Made by a program: the position numbers and the translations under genes. A stretch of 64,000 nt of DNA from Megaustenia siamemsis (taxonomy: Eukaryota > Mollusca > Gastropoda > Stylommatophora > Ariophantidae). A model generated the notes under the pieces. The model saw only the letters and a list, made by a program, of their open reading frames with translations. It did no database searches and was not told the origin of the DNA. Positions 7,801-15,904 of the stretch are shown here, one piece after another (the first letter of the stretch is position 1; each line of letters starts with the position of its first letter). Location of the stretch: the NCBI GenBank assembly GCA_032433765.1, contig JAVIAB010000025.1, positions 38,344,756-38,408,755 on the forward strand, read 5' to 3'.

Positions 7801-10593
7801 CCTACAAGGCAGTGGGGTTGTTTTACTTCAGAGTATTCTCCCTTAGCCTTTTACTCTTCCAGGCATACTGCGAGGCTGCAGGGCAGCCGCAGGATGTACT
7901 ATGTACTGCATATAGTAGCAGGTAAAAATTACCCGACCTGACAGGAAGAAAATCACTGGAGGCTGTAGAAATGTGGTTTTATAGAAGAATGTTGAGAATA
8001 TCATGGACAGCTAAGAAGAGCAATACAATTGTTCTGAAAGATGCCAGAGTAAAACGAGAGCTAATATCAAATATTAGGAAGAAACAATCATCATTTTTTT
8101 GGCTATGTTATGAGAAGAGCACAGCTGGAATATATTGTAACAACTGGGAAAATTGAGGGATGAAGAGATAGAGGGAAGCAAAGAGAAAAGATACCAGACA
8201 GCTTAGGAGAATGGCTTGGCAGAAGGTCAACAACAGAAATGGTAAATAACTGTCGAGATTGAAAGTTGTGGAGAGACACGATCACCTACACCAGCAGGCA
8301 TGGTACTTGATGATGATGATATGTAAAATATAATCAGTTAATAGGACCTTAGATTCTATCTGAAGCCCACTTGAGACTTGCCATTGAATCAGTTAATAGG
8401 TACTGTCATGTAGACACAATGAAGTGAAAGAAAACAAGAGAGATCAAAAGAAATTCTGCAGAAAACAATTAACAGAGCCTCAACCATGGGCATCTCCGTA
8501 GAGAATCATGATTTCAGTCCTGTGTGTCATCTCCGTAGAGAATCATGATTTCAGTCCTGTGTGTCATCTCCATAAAGAATTATGATTTCAGTCCTGTGTG
8601 TCATCTCCATAGAGAATTATGATTTCAGTCCTGTGTGTCATCTCCATAGAGAATTATGATTTCAGTCCTGTGTGTCATCTCCATAGGGAGTTATTATTTC
8701 AGTCCTGTGTGTCATCTCCATAGAGAATTATGATTTCAGTCCTGTGTGTCATCTCCATAGAGAATTGTGATTTCAGTCCTGTGTGTCATCTCCATAGAGA
8801 ATTATGATTTCAGTCCTGTGTGTCATCTCCATAGAGAATTATGATTTCAGTCCTGTGTGTCATCTCCATAGAGAATTATGATTTCAGTCCTGTGTGTCAT
8901 CTCCATAGGGAGTTATGATTTCAGTCCTGTGTGTCATCTCCATAGAGAATTATGATTTCAGTCCTGTGTGTCATCTCCACAGGGAGTTATGATTTCAGTC
9001 CTGTGTGTCATCTCCATAGAGAATTATGATTTCAGTCCTGTGTGTCATCTCCATAGAGAATTATGATTTCAGTCCTGTGTGTCATCTCCATAGAGAATTA
9101 TGATTTCAGTCCTGTGTGTCATCGCCATAGAGAATTATGATTTCAGTCCTGTGTGTCACCTCCATAGAGAATTATGATTTCAGTCCTGTGTGTCATCTCA
9201 ATTCTGAAAAAAAAAAATGAACTAAGCAACTAACCAAAAAGCTCCTGTCCTTTTATTAATTAAAATTTCTTTTCTTTCTGCCATTTTTTTTTAGATCTAT
9301 TTTGTGTTTTCTGGCTTGGATTAATTTTTTTAATTTGTATAGTCTGTTTGTTATACCTGATGAAGGCTTTGGCTGAAACGTAGTTTGTGTTGTCTTTCTG
9401 TTATTTTAGCTGCTCCATACCATTTTATGTCTATCGTACCTGTTCTCTGCAGTTATACACATGGCTTTGCATGGTATATGATATTTGTGTTTATCTCCTT
9501 CTATTAGTCACTGAGTTACCACGTCACACATCAAACTGTCCATAACTGCCTAAATTTATTGTAACTTGCCTCCTTTGACTCAAGTTAATTCAGTGAGTCC
9601 ACTTCTGCTAACTGATTCTTTCTTTCTGTCTGTCCTCATTTGCCAGTCGGCGTCGAGGGGAGATATGGTTCATGGCTTTTTACTATTCTGTTGGCCTCTT
9701 CCGCTGTTATAACTCCAAGTGTTTCTAGTATTCTTTTATCCACCTTTTTGATTACACTAGAAAATTTGTGAAAATTGATAATTGAATCTGTTTTGGAGGC
9801 AAAGACATCTCATAGCAGCAGAGCTGGAAGCTGTCGGAGACCCACAGCTGATGTCTTGTGCCAGGATAGGTGAACCACAGCCATCCAGACCCTACTCCAC
9901 CTCTTTGTGGTGCCTCCCTCCAGAAACAGACTGATTTGTCTAGTCTGACCAAGCAAGTAGGAATCGAAGAGGGAAGACAACTGTGTCCTCAAAAATAACA
10001 TGCTGAAGTCGTATGTGTTGAGCTAAAATGCACATATATCACAGTTCTACTGCAAGCTATAGGGAGCCGCGATAGCTCAGTGGTTAGTGAAATGGACTAC
10101 CACGGACAAGGGGTAGGGTTCGATCCCAACCGACGGCTTCCGGGTTCACCCAGCCTTAAATGGGTACCGGATTTTTTTCTGGGAAAGTAAAGCAGCACGG
10201 GCGTAATACTGACCACATTACCACAAAAATCATGTGCTGAAGGTCTGTAAAATATAGGGTCACTAACACCATATTTCCCTATACGCCACTTGGCGTGACG
10301 GGGGTACTTTACTACTATTTTTTACTGCAAGCTACAACACAACGTATCTACATCAACATAACATCCTTCTAAAGACGGATGACGAAAAGGACAATTAATA
10401 CCTTTAGTAATCATTGGGTGAACAACAGAAAGAAAGAATGAAAGAATCTGTTTTAAAATATTGTTTCTAAAGTTATAATAGAAGCTCTTACTCCACAGGT
10501 GGATTCATACTCGGCTTACTGCTTTTAGCTCGAGCCATATTCTGCTATTTCACAAGGACCAGTCCTATGCTACAGCCAAGCATCAACACCTAA
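1790..10593 (+). CDS. PIP4P (TMEM55): PIP4P/TMEM55 phosphatidylinositol-4,5-bisphosphate 4-phosphatase family gene, last five coding exons
   Basis: Seen: coding exons at 1790-1886, 3724-3770, 4870-4960, 6699-6753 and 10499-10590, stop TAA 10591-10593, all with AG/GT borders and matching phases (2,0,2,0,1). Joined they give the C-terminal half of a TMEM55 protein: a KRVISLPG start, two C-x2-C pairs (ICAYC, CPHC), RKVSS, and two hydrophobic segments. Known: vertebrate PIP4P1/2 are late-endosomal and lysosomal two-pass membrane proteins reported to remove the 4-phosphate of PI(4,5)P2 to give PI5P; TMEM55B is also reported as a lysosome-positioning adaptor. The family CX5R motif lies upstream of the first exon here, so it is outside the window. 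Introns of 1.8, 1.1, 1.7 and 3.7 kb are filled with tandem repeats and SINEs. Family assignment is firm; I cannot tell PIP4P1 from PIP4P2. Confidence 0.9.
2025..2221. repeat. 22-bp tandem array, about 9 copies
   Basis: Nearly perfect copies of a unit reading GTTAGTGATGTCACTTCCTG plus TG, inside the PIP4P intron. Each unit carries a TGATGTCAC word close to a CRE-like core, which may be coincidence. Confidence 0.95.
2366..2445 (+). mobile_element. Penelope-like element terminal fragment with hammerhead-like core
   Basis: CTGATGA (2369-2375), a GGCC/GGCC hairpin, then GAAAC (2390-2394), followed by an AAGCT and ATACCATTT run shared with 9358-9430. Penelope-like retroelements are known to carry hammerhead ribozyme motifs. 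The assignment is inference from motif and shared flanks. Confidence 0.45.
2500..2667. mobile_element. Retroelement fragment shared with 60590-60860
   Basis: Shares GATGGCTTCAGCTCA-like, ACAAACTC and CACCTCTTA-like words in the same order with 60590-60860. On the - strand of the 60-kb copy, the stretch ending in GGAGGGGATCTGAGCACC resembles the 3' end of family F. It runs straight into the 69-bp array. Confidence 0.55.
2668..3060. repeat. 69-bp tandem array, about 5.5 copies
   Basis: Unit contains CAGTGGCTCTATTCTTTTCT, CCCCTGACATAGGTCAAGGC and GGTAGCCACACAGACATGG. The period is 23 codons, open on both strands. A single, unamplified homologue is at 60784-60850. Confidence 0.93.
3175..3716. 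repeat. T-rich degenerate array upstream of the PIP4P micro-exon
   Basis: Irregular units of about 25-30 bp built on AACCTATTTTTAAACTG and long T runs. It forms the whole 3' end of the intron before exon 3724-3770 and so supplies its polypyrimidine tract. Confidence 0.85.
3724..3770 (+). CDS. PIP4P (TMEM55): PIP4P exon: 47-nt micro-exon with CPHC
   Basis: Encodes LRIVTKFARCPHCRK plus two bases of a Val codon. The acceptor is CCCATAG and the donor GTAAGT. It matches the ARCPHCRKVSS block, the most conserved part of the family. It lies directly between a 550-bp T-rich array and a roughly 970-bp polypyrimidine tract. Confidence 0.9.
3785..4762. repeat. Polypyrimidine CTT/CTC tract of about 970 bp
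   Basis: Almost pure C and T on the + strand, with interspersed CTG, CAT and TTAT variants between 3900 and 4360, then nearly perfect CTCCTTCT-type repeats to 4762, followed by a short TA run (4768-4782). It starts about 15 bases after the donor at 3771. Open frames across it are low-complexity artefacts. Confidence 0.95.
4870..4960 (+). CDS. PIP4P (TMEM55): PIP4P exon: first transmembrane segment
   Basis: Encodes SSVGYNYARTRGH followed by a hydrophobic stretch rich in Leu, Ala, Gly and Val. This is the family's first membrane segment after a basic linker. The acceptor is TTTCTCAG and the donor GTATGT. The first C completes the Val codon split from the preceding exon. Confidence 0.88.
5035..5293 (+). 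mobile_element. Family A non-LTR retrotransposon 3' end
   Basis: Encodes ARQMKFFGHVKRH, GKIQGKRGRGRPRLTW and ARNRVEWRSMV, the post-RT C-terminal region typical of RTE-like elements, and ends in a GATGATGAT tail at 5281-5293. 5' truncated. Relatives are at 18165-18330, 46640-46995 and 61440-62400. Confidence 0.8.
5296..5370 (+). mobile_element. Short family F-like 3' end
   Basis: GGTGAGGAGGGGATCTGAGC followed by GGCATGTTTGGAGTG and a GATGATGATAAT tail. The same order is found, inverted, at 25325-25395 at the end of the RNase H-bearing family F copy. Confidence 0.55.
5557..5764 (+). mobile_element. tRNA-headed SINE, 5' truncated, with 14-bp target duplication
   Basis: Starts inside the head at GGACAAGGGGTAGGGTTC and runs through the shared body (GGTACCGGATTTTTTTCTGG, AATCATGTGCCGAAGGTCTG) to the GGGGGTACTTTACT end. 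Flanked by ATTACATTTAAATA at 5543-5556 and 5765-5778. Lies in the fourth PIP4P intron of the window. Confidence 0.88.
5930..6195 (+). mobile_element. Second tRNA-like SINE family
   Basis: The head GGGGACCTCGGTAGCCTAGT resembles a pol III A box, and GTGTTTGATTCCTGCT resembles a B box. The body differs from the common SINE. Only one copy in the window, so the end points are approximate. Confidence 0.55.
6338..6601 (-). mobile_element. tRNA-headed SINE, near full length
   Basis: On the - strand it begins GGGAGCCGCGATAGCTCAGT and ends in an A/T-rich tail with CTTTAC. The target duplication AAATAAAAAT is at 6328-6337 and 6602-6611. It lies only about 100 bases upstream of PIP4P exon 6699-6753. 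Confidence 0.88.
6699..6753 (+). CDS. PIP4P (TMEM55): PIP4P exon: loop GGIYVAW
   Basis: Encodes VGTIESAAVHGGIYVAWV and the first base of a Gly codon. Vertebrate homologues carry GGIYAAW between the two membrane segments. The acceptor is TGTTGCAG and the donor GTGAGT at 6754. Confidence 0.88.
6790..6960 (+). mobile_element. SINE-like fragment related to 35145-35295
   Basis: Shares GGGTGGTCTAG, TAAGA, TGGCACTGG-like, a degenerate B box and TGGTTTCTT with 35145-35295. Classified by that similarity only. Confidence 0.5.
6974..7045. repeat. 14-bp CATTATATATCACA repeat, 5 copies
   Basis: Short AT-rich tandem repeat inside the last PIP4P intron; the last unit is imperfect. Confidence 0.9.
7065..7212 (+). 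mobile_element. Family R-like retroelement 3' fragment
   Basis: Contains GTCAAAAATGG, TGCAGATATCGTGC-like and ACATGATGCATCCAC words in the order seen at 35765-35910, where the copy is clearer. Fully decayed. Confidence 0.4.
7214..7499. mobile_element. Family M TTAA-flanked MITE-like element
   Basis: Bounded by TTAA at 7214-7217 and 7496-7499, with inverted ends TTAACACATCC and GAATGTGTTAA. Homologous through AAATTGATCTAAAGCATGCA and TAGAGTTGCATTTTG to 18716-19012. A TTAA target suggests piggyBac-type mobilisation. No coding capacity. Confidence 0.7.
7500..7920. other. No recognised gene
   Basis: AT-rich intronic sequence. A CAAGGCAGTG word followed by TTAGCC at 7805-7850 also occurs near 24590 and 43945, suggesting an old dispersed repeat. 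No exon of PIP4P is expected here. Confidence 0.5.
7925..8320 (+). mobile_element. Family E non-LTR retrotransposon 3' end
   Basis: Encodes FYRRMLRISWTAKKSN, RELISNIRKKQSS and, after frame breaks, a run ending in a GATGATGAT tail at 8308-8319. Homologous to 55300-55670 and to shorter pieces at 33015-33155, 32730-32870 (-) and 24880-24975. Confidence 0.75.
8487..9198. repeat. 37-bp tandem array, about 19 copies
   Basis: Unit contains CATCTCCATAGAGAATTATG and TTTCAGTCCTGTGTGT. Copies differ at one or two positions. In the last PIP4P intron. Confidence 0.96.
9356..9432 (+). mobile_element. Penelope-like terminal fragment
   Basis: CTGATGA (9358-9364) and TGAAACGTAGTTTGTG, then TTTTAGCTGCT and CATACCATTT, collinear with 2369-2445. 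The hairpin between the two core words is weaker here. Confidence 0.4.
9800..10440 (+). mobile_element. Family R retroelement 3' end, split by a SINE
   Basis: Reads from GCAGAGCTGGAAGCTGTC through CCCTACTCCACCTCTTTG and on, after the SINE at 10060-10322, to CGGATGACGAAAAGGACAAT and AACAGAAAG. It is the unamplified counterpart of 468-1218. The - strand frames seen here are not intact. Confidence 0.7.
10060..10322 (+). mobile_element. Full-length tRNA-headed SINE with 12-bp target duplication
   Basis: The head has TAGCTCAGTGGTTAG (A box) and GGTTCGATCCC (B box). The body shows GGTACCGGATTTTTTTCTGG, AATCATGTGCTGAAGGTCTG and CACTTGGCGTGACGGGGGTA. Flanked by TACTGCAAGCTA at 10048-10059 and 10323-10334. 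It is the best reference copy in the window and its insertion splits a family R copy. Confidence 0.93.
10499..10593 (+). CDS. PIP4P (TMEM55): PIP4P last exon: second transmembrane segment and stop
   Basis: After CTCCACAG the exon encodes GGFILGLLLLARAIFCYF, the second membrane segment, then a short polar tail ending in SINT and TAA at 10591-10593. The tail has the length usual for the family. Confidence 0.88.
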
Positions 10594-10987
10594 GGATCGT
10601 CAGGAGCTGAAAGATTATTGGTTGAATTTTTGCATGAGCATAGGGTAGACATTTTAATCATTTCTTATGTGAACAGAGGAAATATAAAAATATATTTTGC
10701 GGGTATAATATTTTGTTTATTCTTTATAATCAACATAAACAAATCTTTAAAGAAAAGTTAAAAAAAAAAATTAATAACTGTTTCAAGAAAAATCGGTAAA
10801 AACAATTTTGTGTGTGTCAGACATAATGTAGAAAATCAGCAAAAATAAGATTGCTAGAAAGTCGGTTAACATTTATAAAAAGGAGCAAGTACAAAATGTT
10901 TTTAATTATTTAGTTGTTGTTGAAAGTAAAGCTGATGCTGGATTGATTCCAAGCAGGTTCAAAAGTTCTTAGGTCTGTCTGGGGCAG

Positions 10988-10993
10988 AATAAA
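10988..10993 (+). promoter_or_regulatory. Candidate polyadenylation signal AATAAA for PIP4P
   Basis: First plain AATAAA on the + strand after the PIP4P stop, about 395 bases downstream. No repeat boundary separates it from the stop codon. Position is the only support. Confidence 0.3.
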
Positions 10994-11016
10994 AATTCAA
11001 ACCTACAGACTATGTG

Positions 11017-11086
11017 ATGAAGGTTATGTGATGAAGGTTATGTGATGAAGGTTATGTGATGAAGGTTATGTGATGAAGACTATGTG
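11017..11086. repeat. 14-bp tandem repeat ATGTGATGAAGGTT, 5 copies
   Basis: Near-perfect short repeat about 430 bases beyond the PIP4P stop; the last unit has GACT in place of GGTT. Confidence 0.9.
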
Positions 11087-11251
11087 ATGACTGCCATGGA
11101 ATGGGGTAATAATGCAATTAATAGTTTTCACGATCTGTTGTTAAAATTAGAGTTTGATGTAAAAAAAATATGCAGATCTTGTGTCTGTCTTGTTTTCATC
11201 AAAATCTGTACGATGTGCTCTGTTTTAGAAAAAGTAGACCCTCCACATGTT

Positions 11252-12250
11252 TTAACCCATAATTACGTCACCTATACGCGTATCACGTTTTACAACACTT
11301 TCGTAAAATTTACGAACCCTAAATGTTATATTTGGAATTCTAAAAATAGTATTTTCTTTGAACTTTTGCTACACAGCTATGTGTTTACACTAGGAGAGAC
11401 ACGAGAATTGAATGCAGTAATTATTTTCTGGCTTACGTTTGGTTTATGGCCTCAAATGTGAACACATCTTGCCTTGTCTACGGAGGTGTTACATTGTCTA
11501 TTCATATATCGACCTTCAGTCCATCATTCCAGCTGCATGTTCGGCTTCCTCTTAACATTGTTGACTGTCTGTCCTGTCTTATAAAGGTTTGTTTGATGTC
11601 TCTATAAAGGTATGTTTGATGTCTCTATAAAGGTTTGTTTGATGTCTCTATTAAGGTTTGTTTGATGTCTCTATAAAGGTTTGTTTGATGTCTCTATAAA
11701 GGTATGTTTGATGTCTCTATAAAGGTTTGTTTGATGTCTCTATAAAGGTTTGTTTGATGTCTCTATAAAGGTATATTTGATGTCTCTATAAAGGTTTGTT
11801 TGATGTCTCTATAAAGGTTTGTTTGATGCCCTATAAAGGTTTGCTTGTTGTCTCTATAAAGGTTTGCTTGATGCCTCTATGAAGGTTTGTTTGATGTCTC
11901 TATAAAGGTTTGCTTGATGTCTCTAAAGGTTTGCTTGATGTCTCTATAAAGCTTTGTTTGATGTCTCGCTGAGAGCAGAAGAGATTTTCCCCATCATGAG
12001 AAAAAATAACAAGAATTTCTTCAAAATTGGCCAAATTTATTTTGTAAAAATATTGGTAGTTTTCTTACAAAATGTTCGTAAATGTTACAAAGAGCACATT
12101 GTGTTTTGAAAAAAAAATTCAACGTCAAAGGAAACAAATCAGTCACTTAGGGGTCACCAGCAGCAATAATTAGGAAGGTATGGTGGGTAAAAAAACAACA
12201 ACATATTTTGACTTCATAAATTTTACAAACGTATTGTAATCTAGGGTTAA
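11252..12250. mobile_element. Family T TTAA-flanked element, 999 bp, with internal array
   Basis: Ends TTAACCCATAATTAC (11252) and GTAATCTAGGGTTAA (12250) form inverted termini. The inside shares CTTTGAACTTTTGCTACACAG and AGGGGTCACC with 44084-44598 and 56385-57158. About 380 bp of the length is the 21-bp array. No transposase frame, so non-autonomous. Confidence 0.75.
11585..11966. repeat. 21-bp tandem array inside family T element, about 18 copies
   Basis: Unit GTTTGATGTCTCTATAAAGG plus T. In the family T copy at 44284-44310 the corresponding place has only one unit-like word (TTTCTTTGATGTCAATAAGA). Confidence 0.93.
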
Positions 12251-12539
12251 ACAAACCACCAGTCCAAAATTATCTTTAAATATACATTTTTGTTTATTTT
12301 TTTATTTTAGGGGGTGGGGGAAGGGGAGGAGAGGGGAGTTTGTGTTATATTGTAATACTATTGATTATTGTTTGGTAGTACAATATTTTCGTATGTTTAT
12401 TTCATTAACTCATTCTGGACCATTATCCGACACATCGGTTCACTAACGTAGCTTTGTTGGACCAGTAAGGTACGGATGAATTTTTTTTTTATTTGTAAAG
12501 TGCCGATTTTGGTTTCATATAACCATCATTACTTGTTTT

Positions 12540-12735
12540 CCTAGAAGAAAGTTCTTCCTGTCCATATTGGGCATGATATGTACTGGGGCCAGTGGTGGGG
12601 AGTGTAGAACACTCCAAGGTATGAAGACAGCTTCACAAGGGAGGAACACAACACAATACTGACGTTTCGGCCAGGGGCCTTTTTCAGAGTACAAGGACAA
12701 CGAAAACAAACGGTGAAACACAATTATCTATAAAT
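12540..12735 (-). mobile_element. Penelope-like terminal fragment, - strand
   Basis: The - strand reads CTGAAAAAGGCCCCTGGCCG then AAACGTCAG and AAGCTGTCTTCATACC. This is the same layout as 2369-2445 (core word, GGCC hairpin, GAAACGT, AAGCT, ATACC). The first core word is altered, so ribozyme activity is unlikely here. Confidence 0.45.
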
Positions 12736-13142
12736 ACATGATCAGAAGAAGAGGATAGAAAAGAAAAAAGTAGGATGATGAAAAAATGAAAAAAGAAGAG
12801 AGCTAAGATAAGAATATAGAAAGAATAGGAGAATATATGTATAATTAAAATGTAAAATACAGAATCACTTAGCTTGAACGACTGGTTAATCCGCCGGGAA
12901 CCAAACGAAAGAATGACTACAGGAAGGACATCCCGAGGCGGGAGAATGGAAACGAGGGTATGCCTGACCAGTGTTCATACACCTGAAGAGAGAACTAGAA
13001 ACCCAAACACAAGCTAATGTCGTACATTATTTGCCTGTTCCCCATGGTATGTAGTGTTAGGCAACCAAAAGTTTTCATTTCAAATCTGTGTTTATTTCTG
13101 ACAATTAGTGGCCACATCCCCTATTTCTACTTCTAGCATATA

Positions 13143-13385
13143 GTAAAAAGTAAAGGGCCCCCGTCACGCCTCGTGGCGTACAGGGAATATGGTGTTAGTG
13201 ACCATAAATTTTACAGACCCTCACCACATGATTTTTGGGATAATGTGGTCGATATTACGCCTGTGCTGCTTTACTTTCCCAGAAAAAATGCAATACCCAT
13301 TTAAGACTGGGTGAACCCGGAAGCTGTCGGTTGGGATTGAACCCTATCTCTTGTCTTTTGTAGTCCAGTTCACTAACCACTGAGG
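13143..13385 (-). mobile_element. tRNA-headed SINE with 13-bp target duplication
   Basis: Common SINE body on the - strand; the first bases of the head are missing. Flanked by CTTCTAGCATATA at 13130-13142 and 13386-13398. Confidence 0.88.
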
Positions 13386-13399
13386 CTTCTAGCATATAA

Positions 13400-14175
13400 T
13401 TTTAGTTATTTGTGGACATAAATGCATCAAAATCGATGAAATGTATTTTGAAAAAAAATTTGAATTACTTTGTGTCAGATTTTTAAAAAGTTGGGTAGTG
13501 ACACTTCTAGTAGTGGGGGAGAAAGAGTGACAGGAAATACAATATTTTGAATTGAAAATGATCTTTCTTTGAATATTTGTTACTATTTATAATATATTTG
13601 TTCCTTCAGATAATCACATATCGTCAATAGATTGCTATTTTAATTTTCTTCAATCATTTTCCTTTCCGGTGATGTATAACATGTACCACATTGAATTTAT
13701 TATTGTGTGAAATTGTCAAATGAAAAGGGCATGTGATGGAACTTTTGTAAAGTGAAAATTAATCTGGTCCAAACATTAAAAAACTCAAGCCCCAATGCAA
13801 AGAGTTAAAATGTAGTTACTCTTTTAGATAAATCTCACTGACTAAATTAACTATTCATGAAGTACTGACCTTCTAGCACAATACATGTAATTCATAGAAG
13901 ATATTTTTGTAGAAAAGTTGTAGAAGAACTGTAGAAGTGTTATATAAGATTTATAGAAGAGTTGTAAGGAGAATTGCAGAAGAGTTGTAGATTAATTTTA
14001 CAAATGAAAAAATACAGAAAGTCTGAAATTTTCTTTCAAATAACTTGTCAGGACTTAAAAGTCCGTTTCTTAAATTCAAAATATCTTACAAATGAAGAAA
14101 ATTCTTATGAGATAGACAGTATGTGATGAATTAAGTATAGTCTAAATCATCTCTTTGAGTAATATTTCCAATAAA
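13400..14175. other. No recognised gene
   Basis: AT-rich. Short AGTTGTAGAAGA-like repeats near 13910-13990 are the only structure I see. Confidence 0.5.
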
Positions 14176-14177
14176 AA

Positions 14178-14434
14178 AAAAATGTAAAGAATCCCATCAT
14201 GCCAAGTGGCGCATAGGGAATATGGTGTTAGTGACCATAATTTTTATAGATCATTGGCACATGAATTTTGGGGTAATGTGGTCGGTATTACACCCATGCC
14301 GCATTACTTTCCCAGAAAAAATCCGGTACCCATTTAAGGCTGGATGAACCTGAAAGCCGTCGATCAGGATCGAACCCGACCTCTTGTCCTTTGTAGTCCA
14401 GTTCACTAACCACTGAGCTATCGCGGCTCCCCAA
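14178..14434 (-). mobile_element. tRNA-headed SINE, full head
   Basis: The - strand begins GGGGAGCCGCGATAGCTCAG. Body as in the reference copy with several substitutions (for example TTCATGTGCCAATGATCTA), so it is older. I could not define a target duplication. Confidence 0.85.
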
Positions 14435-14483
14435 ATGTTTCCTATGTATATTATATTCAATTAAACCCCGATTCATATATCAA

Positions 14484-14870
14484 TTAAATTCATTTAAAAC
14501 TGTATCATACATAATTAAATTCATTTAAAACTGTATCATACATAATTAAATACATTTAAAACTGTATCATACATAATTAAATACATTTAAAACTGTATCA
14601 TACATAATTAAATACATTTAAAACTGTATCATACATAATTAAATTCATTTAAAACTGTATCATACATAATTAAATACATTTAAAACTGTATCATACATAA
14701 TTAAATACATTTAAAACTGTATCATACATAATTAAATACATTTAAAACTGTATCATACATAATTAAATTCATTTAAAACTGTATCATACATAATTAAATA
14801 CATTTAAAACTGTATCTTACGTAATTAAATTCATTTAAAACTGTATCTTACGTAATTAAATACATTTAAA
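14484..14870. repeat. 31-bp AT-rich tandem array, about 12 copies
   Basis: Unit contains CATTTAAAACTGTATCATAC and ATAATTAAAT. Very low divergence between copies; alternating TTCATT and TACATT variants. Confidence 0.96.
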
Positions 14871-14874
14871 AGCT

Positions 14875-15635
14875 GAGTTGACAAATTCGAAATAGTGGAT
14901 AGGAAAATGATAGCACGATGTAACATAGTACTTGTTTTTGTGTGCATGTTCTGATTTTTCCCCAAAGTCTGCGCCATGGCTGGCACTGTCCATCTTCAGC
15001 AGAGAAGATTTTGTTTTGTTGTAGGAGTTTTCCTTCTTGTAGGGTGGATGCTGACCTGGGTTGTGAAGCCCACCCAACCAATGGGAAAAGTTCAACTTTA
15101 TGTCTTGAAGAAAACTAGAAAGTTATGACATAGACACTGAAGTTATTTTTAGTAAATTTATGCACGAGAAGACATTTAAAAAATGCTAACTGGTTTATTG
15201 TGTTGTGTGTCAAGGAAACAAATAAGGTTTAGTAGTACTTTTTTTTTATACAGCACTTGGTAAAATGCAGTCATGGGGTGACACATGTATAGAAGACAAA
15301 AAAATTGATAGCTACATTTTTAGGTTGTTTTGCTGGCAGTGTACTGAAATGTAGGTGTCTCGTGGGCTCTGTGTTGAGGACTGCTGGTTTGATCCTATTT
15401 TGGGGCTGTCTATTCTAATCTGTATTTTTTTTTTGGGGAGGGGGGGGGAATTTTTTTGTACTTGAAATAGTAGCATTCCCATATTTGTTTGTTTGTTGCT
15501 TGGTTCTGAAGTCTTCATTAATAATAAATATTTATTTCTTTATTATTATCCTTGTATTTGTGCAAAATATAATTTCTCCACTCCAGATTTTTAGGGTATT
15601 TTAAGCATTGACTTTACAACAAAATTTTGATTGAA
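14875..15635. other. No recognised gene
   Basis: The - strand frame over 14900-15080 is open but has no motif I know. A G-run (15435-15450) and T-runs are present. Confidence 0.4.
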
Positions 15636-15639
15636 CCTC

Positions 15640-15835
15640 CAAAGACAAGAGGTGAGGCTCAGTCGTGATTGACCAGTCAGCATACTTTAAATAGATACAA
15701 GTTTTTCTGGGAAAGAAAGAAAGCACTGGCGTAATGCTGACCACATATTCATAAAACTTGCAGATGGTAAAAAAACAATATGGGCACTGTCATCATATTC
15801 TCTTAACATAATGTTCAAGCTGGGGTGTTCGTATT
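15640..15835 (+). mobile_element. Diverged SINE relative
   Basis: GAGGCTCAGTCGTGATTGACC-like head, then TTTTTCTGGGAAAGAAAGAA, CACTGGCGTAATGCTGACCA and ATATTCTCTTA, in the order of the common SINE but with many changes. Related to 34655-34890. Confidence 0.5.
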
Positions 15836-15904
15836 AAAGATGATTTTCAGACCATATTTACATAATTTTCTTCTTCTATTTCTTTCTCTTCAGTGATCAG
15901 CTAC

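Larger units (their letters stand above)
12405..13808. mobile_element. Possible TTAA-flanked composite element
   Basis: TTAACTCATTCTGGACC at 12405 and GCAAAGAGTTAA ending 13808 are imperfect inverted ends. The interior contains a Penelope-like piece and a SINE. Only the ends support it; there is no second copy in the window. Confidence 0.3.

Noticed and set aside
10060..10130. A functional tRNA gene in the SINE head
   Set aside because: A and B boxes are present, but the same head recurs in about ten SINE copies with a common body, and no tRNA acceptor stem closes around it.
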